From positions 99,736 through 163,735 of the forward strand of contig NZ_JAAMFL010000005.1 of NCBI RefSeq assembly GCF_018437265.1: a stretch of DNA of 64,000 nucleotides. The letters run 5' to 3'. The notes below the pieces were generated by a model. That model made no database searches. It saw only the letters and a list, made by a program, of their open reading frames with translations, and was not told the origin of the DNA. Shown here piece by piece: positions 8,317-17,409 of the stretch (its first letter is position 1; every line of letters starts with the position of its first letter). Position numbers and translations under genes: made by a program. The DNA comes from Fructobacillus parabroussonetiae (GTDB lineage Bacteria > Bacillota > Bacilli > Lactobacillales > Lactobacillaceae).

Positions 8317-9015
8317 TTACTGTAGTAAGTGCTGCAGTTCATCAAGTGAATGAACCACTCGATAGGGGTGGCGGTCACTTGGCAACGGGCGGTTTAGCAG
8401 ATTTACCCAAATTGTTTTGATGTGGGCGTTTTGACCACCTAGAATGTCAGAGTTAAGCCCATCCCCAATCATCCACGTTTCGTCTCGAATAACGTCTTGA
8501 CGGGCAGCTAGAATTTTTTCAAAAAAATTGGCGTCTGGCTTGGCGACTCCTAAGCCTTGCGAGGAAAAGACCTGATCAAAGTAGGACATGAGGCCCGTTT
8601 CTTTGAGTCGACGCAACTGTGTTTCTTCCTGTCCATTGGTTCCGGCAAGAATGGTATAGCGTCCGGCAAGACTCTGGAGCAACTCTTTTGCACCAGCTAA
8701 GACACGGTAATTGTGGTCGCGTCGATCAGCGTACTCTTCTTCTAGCTGGCTGGCATCGACTTTGTCACTTAGTTGAAGCGCCGCTAAGGTTTTAGGAAAG
8801 CGTTCCTCAAAAATTTTCGACCGGTCAATGGCTTTCATTTCATACTGATGCCAGAGTGTTTGGTTAATTTCTTGGTAGGTTTTTAATGCCTGATCAAGTT
8901 TTGCTCCTGTCAGACCGGCGTGTTTTGTGAACAAATACGAAATATCGGCAATTTCACCACCGCGAAAGTCGAGCAGGGTGTCATCTAAGTCAAAAATTAG
9001 CGTCTTGACAGTCAT
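8317..9015 (-). CDS. HAD-superfamily hydrolase, YjjG/YfnB type
   Basis: A 232-aa haloacid-dehalogenase phosphatase. Motif I is FDLDDTLLD with the nucleophile Asp near residue 9 and the second Asp at 11; motif II is the Thr/Asn in LAGTNGQEE; motif III is the Lys in GLGVAKPDANFF; motif IV is MIGDGLNSDILGG. The alpha-helical cap inserted after motif I and the length fit the YjjG/YfnB noncanonical 5'-nucleotidase group, which cleans up pyrimidine nucleotides. The exact substrate is inferred. It is convergent with the SDR gene and shares its terminator. Confidence 0.88.
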   Translation of the reverse strand: MTVKTLIFDLDDTLLDFRGGEIADISYLFTKHAGLTGAKLDQALKTYQEINQTLWHQYEMKAIDRSKIFEERFPKTLAALQLSDKVDASQLEEEYADRRDHNYRVLAGAKELLQSLAGRYTILAGTNGQEETQLRRLKETGLMSYFDQVFSSQGLGVAKPDANFFEKILAARQDVIRDETWMIGDGLNSDILGGQNAHIKTIWVNLLNRPLPSDRHPYRVVHSLDELQHLLQ

Positions 9016-9107
9016 TTGAATCCTCCAAATTTTTAAACGAATGTTTTCATTATAGCAGGACCGTTAAATGAACAAAAGAAGACCAATCGTTTCTTTTGAT
9101 AAAATAC

Positions 9108-9136
9108 TTGAAATGCAGCGCTTAGAGGTGTTTAAT
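9108..9136 (+). promoter_or_regulatory. Possible promoter of the YeiH-type gene
   Basis: TTGAAA (9108-9113) and TTTAAT (9131-9136) with a 17-bp spacer, 43 bases before the start of the exporter gene. Confidence 0.4.
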
Positions 9137-9179
9137 AGAAAGGTACTACAAAAATCGACACAAGGTTTGGATAAACAAA

Positions 9180-10181
9180 ATGACAATAAAAAAAGCACAA
9201 GTAAAAGGAATCGTATTGGTCCTTCTTCTGTCCGTTCTTTCCCAATTTTTAGCAAAGTTTTTGCCTCAGTTAGGTGCTGAAGGCATTGCGATGCTGCTTG
9301 GGATTTTGCTTGGTAATCTCGTTTTCACAAATGAGCATTATGCTGCCGGCGTGAAGTGGTCGGAGAAGTACCCAATTGAAATCGGCATTGCGGTCTTGGG
9401 GGCGACACTGACTTTTCAAACAATCGCCGAGTTAGGATTCCAAGGCGTCCTATTCATTATCTGTAACATGATTCTGGTCATCGCAACCGTCTTTTTACTA
9501 GGTCGTTATGTCTTTCACGTCTCCTTGAAGGAAAGCATGCTGATGGGGGCTGGAAACGCGGTCTGTGGTTCTTCAGCCATCGCGGCAGTAGCGCCAGCCA
9601 TTCAGGCAAAGGATGATGATCGTCGGACGGCCGTTGCCACGGTTTCTTTGACGGGTATGTTACTGCTTTTGACTTTGCCAGCCTTGAGCCATCTCATCTT
9701 TGGTTCACACAATCTATTGAGCGGTGCGCTGGTTGGTGGCACGGTTCAATCAGTTGGACAGGTGGTTGGAACGGCTGCCTTGATTAATCCGACAGTGGTG
9801 ACTTTTGCAACCTTGTTCAAGTTACTCCGGGTGATGCTCTTGGTTGTGGTGGTCTTTTCCTTTGTCACGATTGCTAAGAAGGCTTCCACAAAGGAAGTAG
9901 TCGAAGAAGAGCATCAGGCGAAGATCACCTTATTGCCTTGGTATCTCATTGCCTTTGTCCTCTTACTCGTTATCAATTCGTTGACAACGTTGCCGTCCGT
10001 TTTTCACGACATTGCCCACCAGATTGCCTCTTTCTTCGGAGTGGTCAACTTAGCAGCGATTGGCTTAAACCTCAAGTGGTCAGTGATTAAAAAATCCGGT
10101 GTGAAGTTCCTTTCCTTTGGTTTCTTGGTTGGCTTGATTCAAGTTATCCTAGCCATCGTCTTGATTAAGCTCTTTCTTTGA
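9180..10181 (+). CDS. YeiH/UPF0324 family putative sulfate exporter
   Basis: A 333-aa integral membrane protein with about ten hydrophobic segments. It shows the conserved family features GNAVCGSSAIAAVAPAI (about residues 122-138), GGTVQSVGQVVG and a C-terminal AAIGLNLKWSVIKK. This matches the YeiH/UPF0324 family, annotated as putative sulfate exporters on limited evidence, so the substrate is uncertain. The Shine-Dalgarno is weak; the ATG at 9180 is chosen because it starts the first charged segment before membrane helix 1. A terminator follows 66 bases after the stop. Confidence 0.85.
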   Translation: MTIKKAQVKGIVLVLLLSVLSQFLAKFLPQLGAEGIAMLLGILLGNLVFTNEHYAAGVKWSEKYPIEIGIAVLGATLTFQTIAELGFQGVLFIICNMILVIATVFLLGRYVFHVSLKESMLMGAGNAVCGSSAIAAVAPAIQAKDDDRRTAVATVSLTGMLLLLTLPALSHLIFGSHNLLSGALVGGTVQSVGQVVGTAALINPTVVTFATLFKLLRVMLLVVVVFSFVTIAKKASTKEVVEEEHQAKITLLPWYLIAFVLLLVINSLTTLPSVFHDIAHQIASFFGVVNLAAIGLNLKWSVIKKSGVKFLSFGFLVGLIQVILAIVLIKLFL

Positions 10182-10246
10182 TACGGAATTGTTCAATGCC
10201 AGACATACCCATTACAATTGACATATTGTGTTCAATCATTCAAAAG

Positions 10247-10285
10247 AACCGTTAACGCGCTGATAGCAGAATTAGCGGTTTTTTT
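10247..10285 (+). terminator. Terminator after the exporter gene
   Basis: AACCGTTAA (10247-10255) pairs with TTAGCGGTT (10272-10280), nine pairs with one G-T, followed by a run of Ts. Confidence 0.8.
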
Positions 10286-10294
10286 GCTAGCTAT

Positions 10295-10343
10295 TTTCTG
10301 TTGAACTGTTATATTTCCGTAATATATAACAGTTCAACAGAAA
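10295..10343. repeat. Perfect 20-bp inverted repeat
   Basis: The 20 bases at 10295-10314 are the exact reverse complement of 10324-10343, around a 9-base loop. It follows a normal terminator by ten bases and has no T tract. It could be a mobile-element end, a protein-binding cruciform or an RNA hairpin. Confidence 0.85.
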
Positions 10344-10434
10344 GAAAAGTTTTGTCTCTTTAATTAGCTTTGCCAGCTGCCAGTGCTAATCTAAATATAA
10401 CAAGTAATCAAGAACAAGAAACGTTTCCGATCGA

Positions 10435-10626
10435 ATGTATTTAAGAAAAACTGTTGATTCAATACTTAAAGCCTTACTTGGAATTTTAGTTGGTATCTTT
10501 CTCGTCTTCTTGTTGACTTTTCTCTTATCTTATTTTGGATTTGCGCCAGCCAACATTGCGGCTGAACGCGTCCGTTTACTTGGCTGTTCACTCACTCTTT
10601 TTTTGAGGAACTGCCGTTACGCCTAA
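10435..10626 (+). CDS. Small membrane protein or gene remnant
   Basis: A 63-aa open frame with one long hydrophobic stretch (LKALLGILVGIFLVFLLTFLL at about residues 11-31, abridged). No Shine-Dalgarno precedes the ATG, and the frame ends 36 bases before an IS3-family left end. The C-terminal part (CSLTLFLRNCRYA) looks unlike natural coding sequence. I do not recognise it; it may be the 5' fragment of a gene cut by the insertion. Confidence 0.3.
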   Translation: MYLRKTVDSILKALLGILVGIFLVFLLTFLLSYFGFAPANIAAERVRLLGCSLTLFLRNCRYA

Positions 10627-10663
10627 CAAATAAAAAAATTGCTGGGGAATTATATGATAAAAG

Positions 10664-10699
10664 CCCCAAAATTTGGACAAACCAAATTTTGGGGTTTTT
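10664..10699 (+). terminator. Hairpin at the IS left end
   Basis: CCCCAAAATTTGG (10664-10676) and CCAAATTTTGGGG (10682-10694) form a perfect 13-bp stem around ACAAA, followed by five Ts. It would stop outside transcription from entering the transposase gene, a known way IS elements limit impinging transcription. Confidence 0.7.
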
Positions 10700-10702
10700 A
10701 TG

Positions 10703-12065
10703 ATGACTAAACTACCTAAGCAGGATATAAGTGATATCTATCATTTGTGGAAGAACGAACATTTAGATGTGAAACATATTGCTAAAAGTTACGGAGTGCA
10801 TCACAGTTCGTTAGATTATAAAATTACTTTTATCGAACGTTATGGATTAAATCTCTAAACTGTTCAATATCAATATTATTCAGCCATTTTCAAAGAAAAA
10901 GTGATTCTAGAAGTTCTAAAAGAACATGATTCGATTCGTTCCATTTCTCTAAAAAAGCCCTTCCTAGTTATGATTGCTCCAAAATTGGGTTCGTTCTTAC
11001 CGCAAAAACGGTTATACTATCGTTACTAAGAAAAAAGGACGTAAACCCGATGGTAACGCACGCGAAAAACAGCTAGAAGAAATCAAGCAGTTCAAAAAGG
11101 ACAAAAAAAGCCTTACAATAGAAAAACTTACGGCTGCACAATCTCAACGAATACACAAAAACATTATATGCCTTAGTGGCTAAAAAGCAGGACAAGCGGA
11201 AGAAGTAACCCAAGCCGTTACCCAGCTAAGGCGCGAATGAAAGATCTCCTTTACATTTATTCTAGACGTCATTAACTCTAGTACAGATTGACCTCATCTG
11301 TCTCGAAGTGATTGTTACTATACCTTGAAAAAAGTCGATAAAGATGACAAGAATAAAGGATTAATAGAACGAATTCGTCTCTTACTTTGAAGAACACCAT
11401 TCCCGTTACGGCTATCGGCGAATTACTTCCCAGTTAAAGCGTGAAGGAAGTATCGTTAATTATAAAAAGGTTAAACGACTAATGACCATCATGGGCTACA
11501 ATCGTAAGAAAAACCGTTACAGTTCTTATTAAGGACCAATTGGTAAAATCAAAGCCAACTTTCATGCTTTAAAACCTTAGCAGAAGTGGCGTGCCAATGT
11601 TACTGAGTTCAATTTACGTGGTGAAAAGACTTATCTTTTACCCCTTTTAGATGGTTGTACACCGGAAATTATTGCCTATTCTGTCTCACAACATCCCAAT
11701 CTCGAGCACACCATGGTCATGATGAAGAAGGCGGTGTTAACTCACCCAGACACTAAGCATTTGACTTTTCATACTGATCAAGGCTGGCAGTATCAACACG
11801 GACTCTTTCAAAAGTGGTTGTCCGATCACGGCATGAAGCAATCGATGTCACGGAAAGGCAAGTCAACGGACTAATTGAAAGCTTTTTCGGAACACTGAAG
11901 TGTGAAATGTTTTATGGATTTCAACGCAACTTTCAAAACATTTCAGAGCTACATCGAGCAATTAGTAACTATATCGATTACTACAACACAAAACGAATCA
12001 AGGACAAACTAAAAGGACGAACGCGGATGGAACATCGGTCGTTCGTCCTCAAGCAAGCTCAATAA
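10703..12065 (+). pseudogene. Broken IS3-family transposase (OrfA/OrfB)
   Basis: OrfA fragment 10703-10858 breaks after a helix-turn-helix-like segment. Fragments 10974-11183 and about 11580-12065 carry the rest. The DDE region is recognisable (DGCTPEI..., HTDQGWQYQ, NGLIESFFGTLK...E), but at least four frameshifts or stops interrupt it; the last shift lies at about 11865 between MSRKGKST and DNGLIESFF. The ending (KLKGRTRMEHRS) is typical of IS150-group OrfB. Confidence 0.85.
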
Positions 12066-12119
12066 CATGTCCTAATTTTGGGGTTCATATCAATTAATAG
12101 CGGGCGGTATTTTTATGAC

Positions 12120-12566
12120 TTAATTTTGCACCTTAGACAGGGCGAAGCGAGCAATGGGTGCGACAATTAAGAGTTGTAAGGGAAGGGCAAGAACGAGGTT
12201 TAACAACCAGGCACTTGAGTAATGGCTAAGGGCCTTTCCATTAATGACAAGGCCAAAGACTGACATTAACGTGACCATTCCAGTAATCATTAGCAGGGAG
12301 ATGGTGATTGGAATCTTTAGGCCCTCAGTATCCTTAAAACGTGGCACGATGACCTTGAAGGCAAGCCCCTTGGCAATTGGTCCGACGATAAAGCCATCAG
12401 CGATCATCGCAACAATCAAAGCAATAGGATAGCCAATGATGATTTCATTCCAGAACTGGCTACTGTAGCCGTCGGCCAGATAAACGTTATAAACCGACAT
12501 ACCGAAAACCATTAGGCCGGCCATGATCAACATAAAAAATAATTCTTCTTTTAAATTACGTGGCAT
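12120..12566 (-). CDS. DUF2798 membrane protein
   Basis: A 148-aa protein with four predicted membrane helices in two similar halves (LFFMLIMAGLMVFGMSVYN and ISLLMITGMVTLMSVFG start the halves), the layout of a tandem DUF2798 protein. Function is unknown. The start at 12566 is chosen over an in-frame upstream start because AAAAGGAG directly precedes it. It is divergent from a quinone-reductase-like gene, and the shared upstream region carries TTGTAA/TTACAA dyads, so both may answer to one regulator. Confidence 0.8.
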   Translation of the reverse strand: MPRNLKEELFFMLIMAGLMVFGMSVYNVYLADGYSSQFWNEIIIGYPIALIVAMIADGFIVGPIAKGLAFKVIVPRFKDTEGLKIPITISLLMITGMVTLMSVFGLVINGKALSHYSSAWLLNLVLALPLQLLIVAPIARFALSKVQN

Positions 12567-12614
12567 TTTTTTCTCCTTTTCATGCTCTTTTAACCTACCA
12601 CAATCATTTTTTTC

Positions 12615-12705
12615 TTGTAAGTTACAAATTATTTCATTTTTCTTAGATAAAAAAGTCGTCCCCAGTTTTTTTATGTTAAGATAACTTTGGAGCCACTTGT
12701 TACAA
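12615..12705. promoter_or_regulatory. TTGTAA-type dyads between divergent genes
   Basis: TTGTAA-G-TTACAA at 12615-12627 and TTGT-T-ACAA at 12697-12705 are related palindromes on either side of the intergenic region between the DUF2798 gene and the NAD(P)H dehydrogenase-like gene. They look like paired operator sites, for instance of an HxlR- or MarR-type regulator; that is a guess. Confidence 0.4.
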
Positions 12706-12721
12706 AACAAAGGAGAGCAAT

Positions 12722-13285
12722 ATGAACTTATTAATTATTCAGGGGCATCCCGATGCTGAATCCTTTACGCACGCCAATGCGGAAAATTACCGAAAACAGG
12801 CGCTGGCGGCTGGTCTTCAAGTCACGATGATTGACTTGGCAAAAGACGACTTTGACCCCATCTTAGCTTATGGCTATCGCCAACGCATGGCGGATGAAAC
12901 GATGCCAAAACGCTACCAGAAAATGATTCAAGAAGCGGATCAATTGGCTATTTTCTATCCCATTTGGTGGGCAGCGGAACCGGCTATTTTGAAGGGTTTT
13001 TTCGATCTGACTTTCACGCCGGGTTTTGCCTACCATTACCAGTCAGCAACCAAGATTGACCAGTTGCTGAAGGGGAAGTTCGCTAAGCTCTTTGTTACGA
13101 GTCGTGCCCCGGCCTGGTACACAAAATCTGCCTTTAGTGCTGCTATTTATCGGATGAAAACACTGGTACTTGGCTTTTCAGGTATCAAAGTCAAAAAGGT
13201 TTTGATTTTGGGAAACATGACGACCAAAAAAGATACCTTAGCCAAACGCCAAGCCTTTATTAAGGCTTGTGCAAAGGAAGTTTAA
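12722..13285 (+). CDS. NAD(P)H dehydrogenase (quinone), flavodoxin-like fold
   Basis: A 187-aa cytosolic flavoprotein of the NQO1/KefF/MdaB-type flavodoxin-like family. The N-terminal phosphate-binding loop region reads LLIIQGHPDAESFTHAN; the conserved middle segment LAIFYPIWWAAEPAILKGFFDLTFTPGFAY (quoted in part) binds flavin and packs the dimer. Such enzymes reduce quinones in a two-electron step and often respond to redox stress. AAAGGAGAG lies eight bases before the ATG. It is a single-gene unit followed by a strong terminator. Confidence 0.9.
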   Translation: MNLLIIQGHPDAESFTHANAENYRKQALAAGLQVTMIDLAKDDFDPILAYGYRQRMADETMPKRYQKMIQEADQLAIFYPIWWAAEPAILKGFFDLTFTPGFAYHYQSATKIDQLLKGKFAKLFVTSRAPAWYTKSAFSAAIYRMKTLVLGFSGIKVKKVLILGNMTTKKDTLAKRQAFIKACAKEV

Positions 13286-13290
13286 TAAGC

Positions 13291-13327
13291 AAAACCATGA
13301 GAGTTTTAAAAACTCCCGTGGTTTTTT
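13291..13327 (+). terminator. Terminator of the quinone-reductase-like gene
   Basis: AAAACCATGAGAGTTTT pairs with AAAACTCCCGTGGTTTT (one mismatch, one G-T) and ends in Ts. Confidence 0.9.
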
Positions 13328-13357
13328 ATTTTTAATGAAAAGTGCTGAATAAAAAGG

Positions 13358-13385
13358 GTGACAGGTCAATAAATCTTGCTATAAT
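13358..13385 (+). promoter_or_regulatory. Surviving promoter of the dead proA
   Basis: GTGACA (13358-13363) and a perfect TATAAT (13380-13385) with a 16-bp spacer, before a Shine-Dalgarno-like GAGGA and the ATG at 13409. The promoter looks intact while the gene it drives is broken. Confidence 0.5.
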
Positions 13386-13408
13386 AAAAAAAATTGAGGA
13401 AAAAGAGA

Positions 13409-14195
13409 ATGGCAAAGTGGCAGCGCGTCGTTGCCGCCGCTTTGACCATTAAATCTGGGAACGCGGTCATTTTACGTGGTGGCAAGAAAGCCACTCAGAC
13501 CAACCAGGCTTTTGCCACCGTCTTGCGCGAAGCGCTGTTCAAAGAAGGCATGAACCCCCAAATACCTTGTAACTAATTGAAGACACCTCACACGAAAGTA
13601 TAAACGAATTATTGCGCTTAAGAGAATACCTGGACATATTAATTCCGAGCGGTTCTAAGACGTTTATTGACTTTGCCGTTGAAAATGCCCATGTTCTTGT
13701 CATTGAACCGGGTGCGGGCAACACACATCTCTTTGTTTATGATTCGGCCGATCATGAAGAAGCCATTCGCGCTATCTCAAATGCCAAAACTTCACAACCA
13801 GCCGTCTGCAATGATGCCGAAAAAGTGCTGTTCACGAAACGATCGCTTCGAACTTTTTACCAAAGTTAATGACAGCCCTGATAGAGGCCCGCGTTGATGT
13901 TAGTCGCGATACAACAGCCCAAGCGATTGACAACGGGGGCAACCAGCGGTGGAAGCGGATTAGGTAGAAGAACACAATGATTTAATTCGCGCTGTCAAAG
14001 TCGTTCAGGATGTCGACGCCGCAGTTGTCTATCAAAATGTTTCCACTCGTTTCATCGATGGCTTTGAATTTGGTTTTGGTTCTGACATCGGAATATCAAC
14101 GCAGAAACTACATGCTCGTGGCTCAATGGGTACTGTCTTCCTTAACAACCATTAAATACGAAGTGTTTGGGGACGGACAAATTCGAATATAAAAA
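13409..14195 (+). pseudogene. proA: Glutamate-5-semialdehyde dehydrogenase remnant
   Basis: Pieces in different frames follow the ProA (gamma-glutamyl phosphate reductase) sequence: KSGNAVILRGGKKATQTNQA, then LREYLDILIPSGSKTFIDF and AGNTHLFVYDSADHEEA, then AVCNDAEKVLFT with the catalytic-cysteine motif, and finally [24 protein letters not shown] and [14 protein letters not shown]. The first 120 or so residues are missing, so the frame begins in the middle of the protein at ATG 13409. Several frameshifts and stops interrupt the rest. No proB is adjacent. This proline-synthesis copy is dead. Confidence 0.88.
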
Positions 14196-14263
14196 CAACA
14201 TGTCGTCTTGGCTCGAGAAGAATTTATAAATAAAATTGCCATGTCCTTTTACCCATGACAATT

Positions 14264-14296
14264 AAAGCGGTACCGTCCATCAGTGCCGCTTTTTTT
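14264..14296 (+). terminator. Terminator of the former proA unit
   Basis: AAAGCGGTAC pairs with GTGCCGCTTT (ten pairs, one G-T) and is followed by Ts. Confidence 0.85.
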
Positions 14297-14351
14297 ATAT
14301 AATAAAAAATCGAAACAATGCTGTCGTTACCGTATCATTAATGGAGGAAGC

Positions 14352-15480
14352 ATGCCGCACTATTTAATTATGACGAAAAAGCCAAGTGTCCGAAAAGACT
14401 TCGCTAAGGCACTGGGTGGGAAAAAAGGACTATTGGCCGATTATGACTTTGAATTAACGAACCTCCGTTGGCTTTGGATGACTTTAAAAGAACCCAATCA
14501 GCAGACCCCAGCTTATTTGAAGGCGAAGTATGAATATTGGAAGTTAAAGTATCTTCCGTGGAGTCTAGACGATTTGTTCTGGTAACAAACATACATTAAA
14601 GTCCTACAATTCGTGTAGCAAACGTTCGGAAAGTACAAAAAGAGATTATTAATCAGGTTAGGGCGCAAGCAGCTCATGTCGATGGGATTATCATTGCAAC
14701 GGATACCGATTCATCAGGCAAGCGGGAGCTACTCGCCTGGGAAGTAATTGATGCGATTAGCTGGACAGGCCCTGTTTTCCGTTCGACTTTTACATATGAA
14801 AGCACCAAAAGTTTGATTAAGGCTTTGACTAATTTCAAACCGATTACGAGCAAGGCCACACATAGCGCTTATCAGAAGGGATTAACCAGAAATAAATGGG
14901 AGTTCGCGTCAATGCAGCTAACCAGGACCGCCACTACTTTGACAAAAAAATGAAGGCTATCCCATTGTTTTGCGTCAAGAACGTTTAAAGACGGCCATGT
15001 TGCTTAAGATTTACCAGCAGTTCGGAGAAAGCATCAAGCATAACGTGAAGGTGACATACTTGGAGTAACGTTTTCAAACGAAGAGGGCAATTACACTATG
15101 CTCGTAAAGTCGATTCGAAAGCCTAAAATGTGCCAGTTTACTATCAAATTGACTGAAAATTTATTGAAAACTGAGCAATTCAAGGAACATTCAGCCGTTC
15201 AAGAGGATGCCCGATAAGAAAAAGAACACGACCTCGCCTCCCAAGCTACTTGATCTTTCTTCCTTGTCAGCCATTTTGGTAAAAGAAGGGTTTAAGGCAA
15301 AGGAAGTATTGGCTACCTATCAAAAACTCTATGAAGCCCAGATTGTCTCGTATCCATGTACCAAAGATAAAACCATTGAAAGTAACAGTTTCAGAATATG
15401 CTGCCTTTAGTGGATAGTATTGCGGCAGTCGTTCATCTTAATCCACGAAAATTAACCCATCGAACAACACGAGCAATGCT
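14352..15480 (+). pseudogene. topB: Topoisomerase III-like remnant
   Basis: GGAGG and an ATG at 14352 open a frame MPHYLIMTKKPSVRKDFAKAL typical of bacterial type IA topoisomerase III (Toprim start). It breaks after 77 codons; further pieces carry the Toprim acidic motif (GIIIATDTDSSGK), the middle segment SPPKLLDLSSLSAILVKEGF and the active-site region YEAQIVSYPCTKDKTI, where the usual SYPRT is changed to SYPCT. Many frameshifts and stops separate the pieces, and an IS3-type element follows at 15483. The C-terminal half is gone. Confidence 0.85.
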
Positions 15481-15562
15481 GTGCTCGTATACTAATAAAG
15501 TAGACAGATTTTATGCACCCGTCCACTGTATTATCACTTAATAAAGAAAAGGATTTTAGCAT

Positions 15563-15820
15563 ATGACAAAACGACCCCGTTACTCAAAGGAATTCAAGGA
15601 TTCAATGATTGCTTTTTATCACGAAGGACGTTCTTCTAAGTCCTTCGAAAAAGAATTTGGTATGGCCTCAACCACTGTTTTGAAATGGGCACACGGTGCT
15701 CAAAAACAAATGATTGGTAATACCATCTACACAAACAATGATATTAAAAAGAAAAAGGATCATCCCCGAGAGAAAAATGATCTTTTAAAACGAGCGGCGG
15801 TATTACTGGCAAAAAATTAA
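15563..15820 (+). CDS. IS3-family OrfA
   Basis: An 85-aa helix-turn-helix protein starting MTKRPRYSKEFKDSMIAF, the classic IS3 OrfA opening (K-R-x-x-Y-x-x-E-F-K), with S-F-E-K-E-F-G-M-A-S-T-T-V as the recognition helix. It ends with KNDLLKRAAVLLAKN instead of the leucine-zipper extension that leads into the -1 frameshift. It would bind the IS ends, but it cannot join a complete OrfB. Confidence 0.7.
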   Translation: MTKRPRYSKEFKDSMIAFYHEGRSSKSFEKEFGMASTTVLKWAHGAQKQMIGNTIYTNNDIKKKKDHPREKNDLLKRAAVLLAKN

Positions 15821-15915
15821 ATCGTGATACCGCATTGCCAATATTCAAGCTAATACCACTGCTGGTCATCGTGTGACGCGACTGTACTTCGTGTCTTAAA
15901 GATTGCACGGAGTAA

Positions 15916-16650
15916 TTTTTTTATAATTGGGTAAACCACGTTCCAAGTAAACGAGAACAAGAGAATCAGTGGATTCAAGCAAGGGCCAAAGAAATTTGGT
16001 TATCCAGTGATCGTGTCTATGGCTATCAACGAATAAAAATCGCCCTACACCGACAAAAAATTGATGTCGGTGTAAGGCGATTATGGCGTTTATTAAAAGA
16101 GGCAAACTGTCAATCAGTGATGACCAAAAAATATCGTAAGCCAGTCACTGAAGTTCTTTACGCACAACGCCTGAACCTGGTTAAAGGACTTGATGACCAG
16201 TCTGGTGTTTGGTCGGCAGATGTCACTTATATCCGAGCTCCGAGTGGTCAGTATATATATTTGGGAACAGTCTATGATCCAGAAAATCGAAAAGTACTAG
16301 CTCATAAACTGAGCTCAATCAGAGATGGACGTTTTGTCTCCGACATTTTGTTAGAGGCATTAGGCCAGCATCCAACACTGGCTTATCTGCACAGTAATAT
16401 GGGGAGCGAGTACACGAGTAGTGTCTTTGAAAATGTACTGGAAAAAAATTGCATTCGCCACTCCTGCTCGAAGAAAGGGCACCCCTATGACAATACGAGA
16501 ATCGAAGCCTTTCATTCAATTTTAAGAAGAGAATTGATTTATTCAAATCGATTTAAGAGTAAATTTGAGCTAATGACCCAAATTTCGCGGTATATTCACC
16601 GATATAATCATGAATGCATTCACACATACGAATCAAGATTGGCGATGTAA
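15916..16650 (+). pseudogene. IS3-family OrfB, 5' part broken
   Basis: The frame is open from 15916 to the stop at 16648-16650 and reads EQENQWIQARAKEIW, YGYQRIKIALHRQ (HTH_21-type segment), then the rve catalytic domain: VWSADVTYIR (first Asp), YLHSNMGSEYTS (Asp replaced: the usual H-S-D-x-G-x-Q/E reads HSNMGSE) and IEAFHSILRRELIY (Glu). A stop at 15913 and another near 15874 cut it off from OrfA. The Asp-to-Asn change in the second motif is a further sign of inactivity. Confidence 0.8.
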
Positions 16651-16734
16651 AAAAGTGTCTAACTTATTGAAATACGAGCAGATCGCTATCACACGGTCTG
16701 CTTTTTTTCATTTGCTATTCACTTGGCAATCTGT

Positions 16735-17352
<618 letters not shown>

Positions 17353-17409
17353 TTATTTTATCATTATTGATGCTTTGTTTTGCTTTTCTATTGTTATCTG
17401 GGCAACCAT

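Larger units (their letters stand above)
10662..12089 (+). mobile_element. Degenerate IS3-family (IS150-like) element
   Basis: About 1.43 kb bounded by related inverted ends: GCCCCAAAATTTGGACA at 10663-10679 and the reverse complement of TGTCCTAATTTTGGGGTTC at 12069-12087. Inside are a helix-turn-helix OrfA start (10703-10858, MTKLPKQDISDIYHLWKNEH) and pieces of an rve-type OrfB: LDGCTPEIIAYSVSQHPN, FHTDQGWQYQH, then NGLIESFFGTLKCEMFYG. They are in different frames with several stops, so the element cannot encode a working transposase. No target-site duplication is clear. Confidence 0.85.
15483..16679 (+). mobile_element. IS3-family element (broken), full-length copy
   Basis: About 1.2 kb. 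The left end (TAATAAAGTAGACA, 15493-15506) and right end (reverse complement TCAATAAGTTAGACAC, ending near 16670) are imperfect inverted repeats; both are preceded outwards by GCTCGTAT. It carries OrfA and OrfB in -1 relation, the usual IS3 arrangement. Related pieces occur at 25699-25869, 28733-28812 and 63939-64000, so this element has been active here. It sits inside or beside the topB remnant. Confidence 0.85.

Noticed and set aside
9068..9280. A 70-codon plus-strand frame before the YeiH-type gene
   Set aside because: It overlaps the start of the exporter gene in another frame, has no ribosome site and has no coding character.
16670..16710. Terminator for xpt
   Set aside because: AGCAGATC/GGTCTGCT has its T tract on the plus strand, whereas xpt is on the minus strand, so it cannot end xpt transcription.
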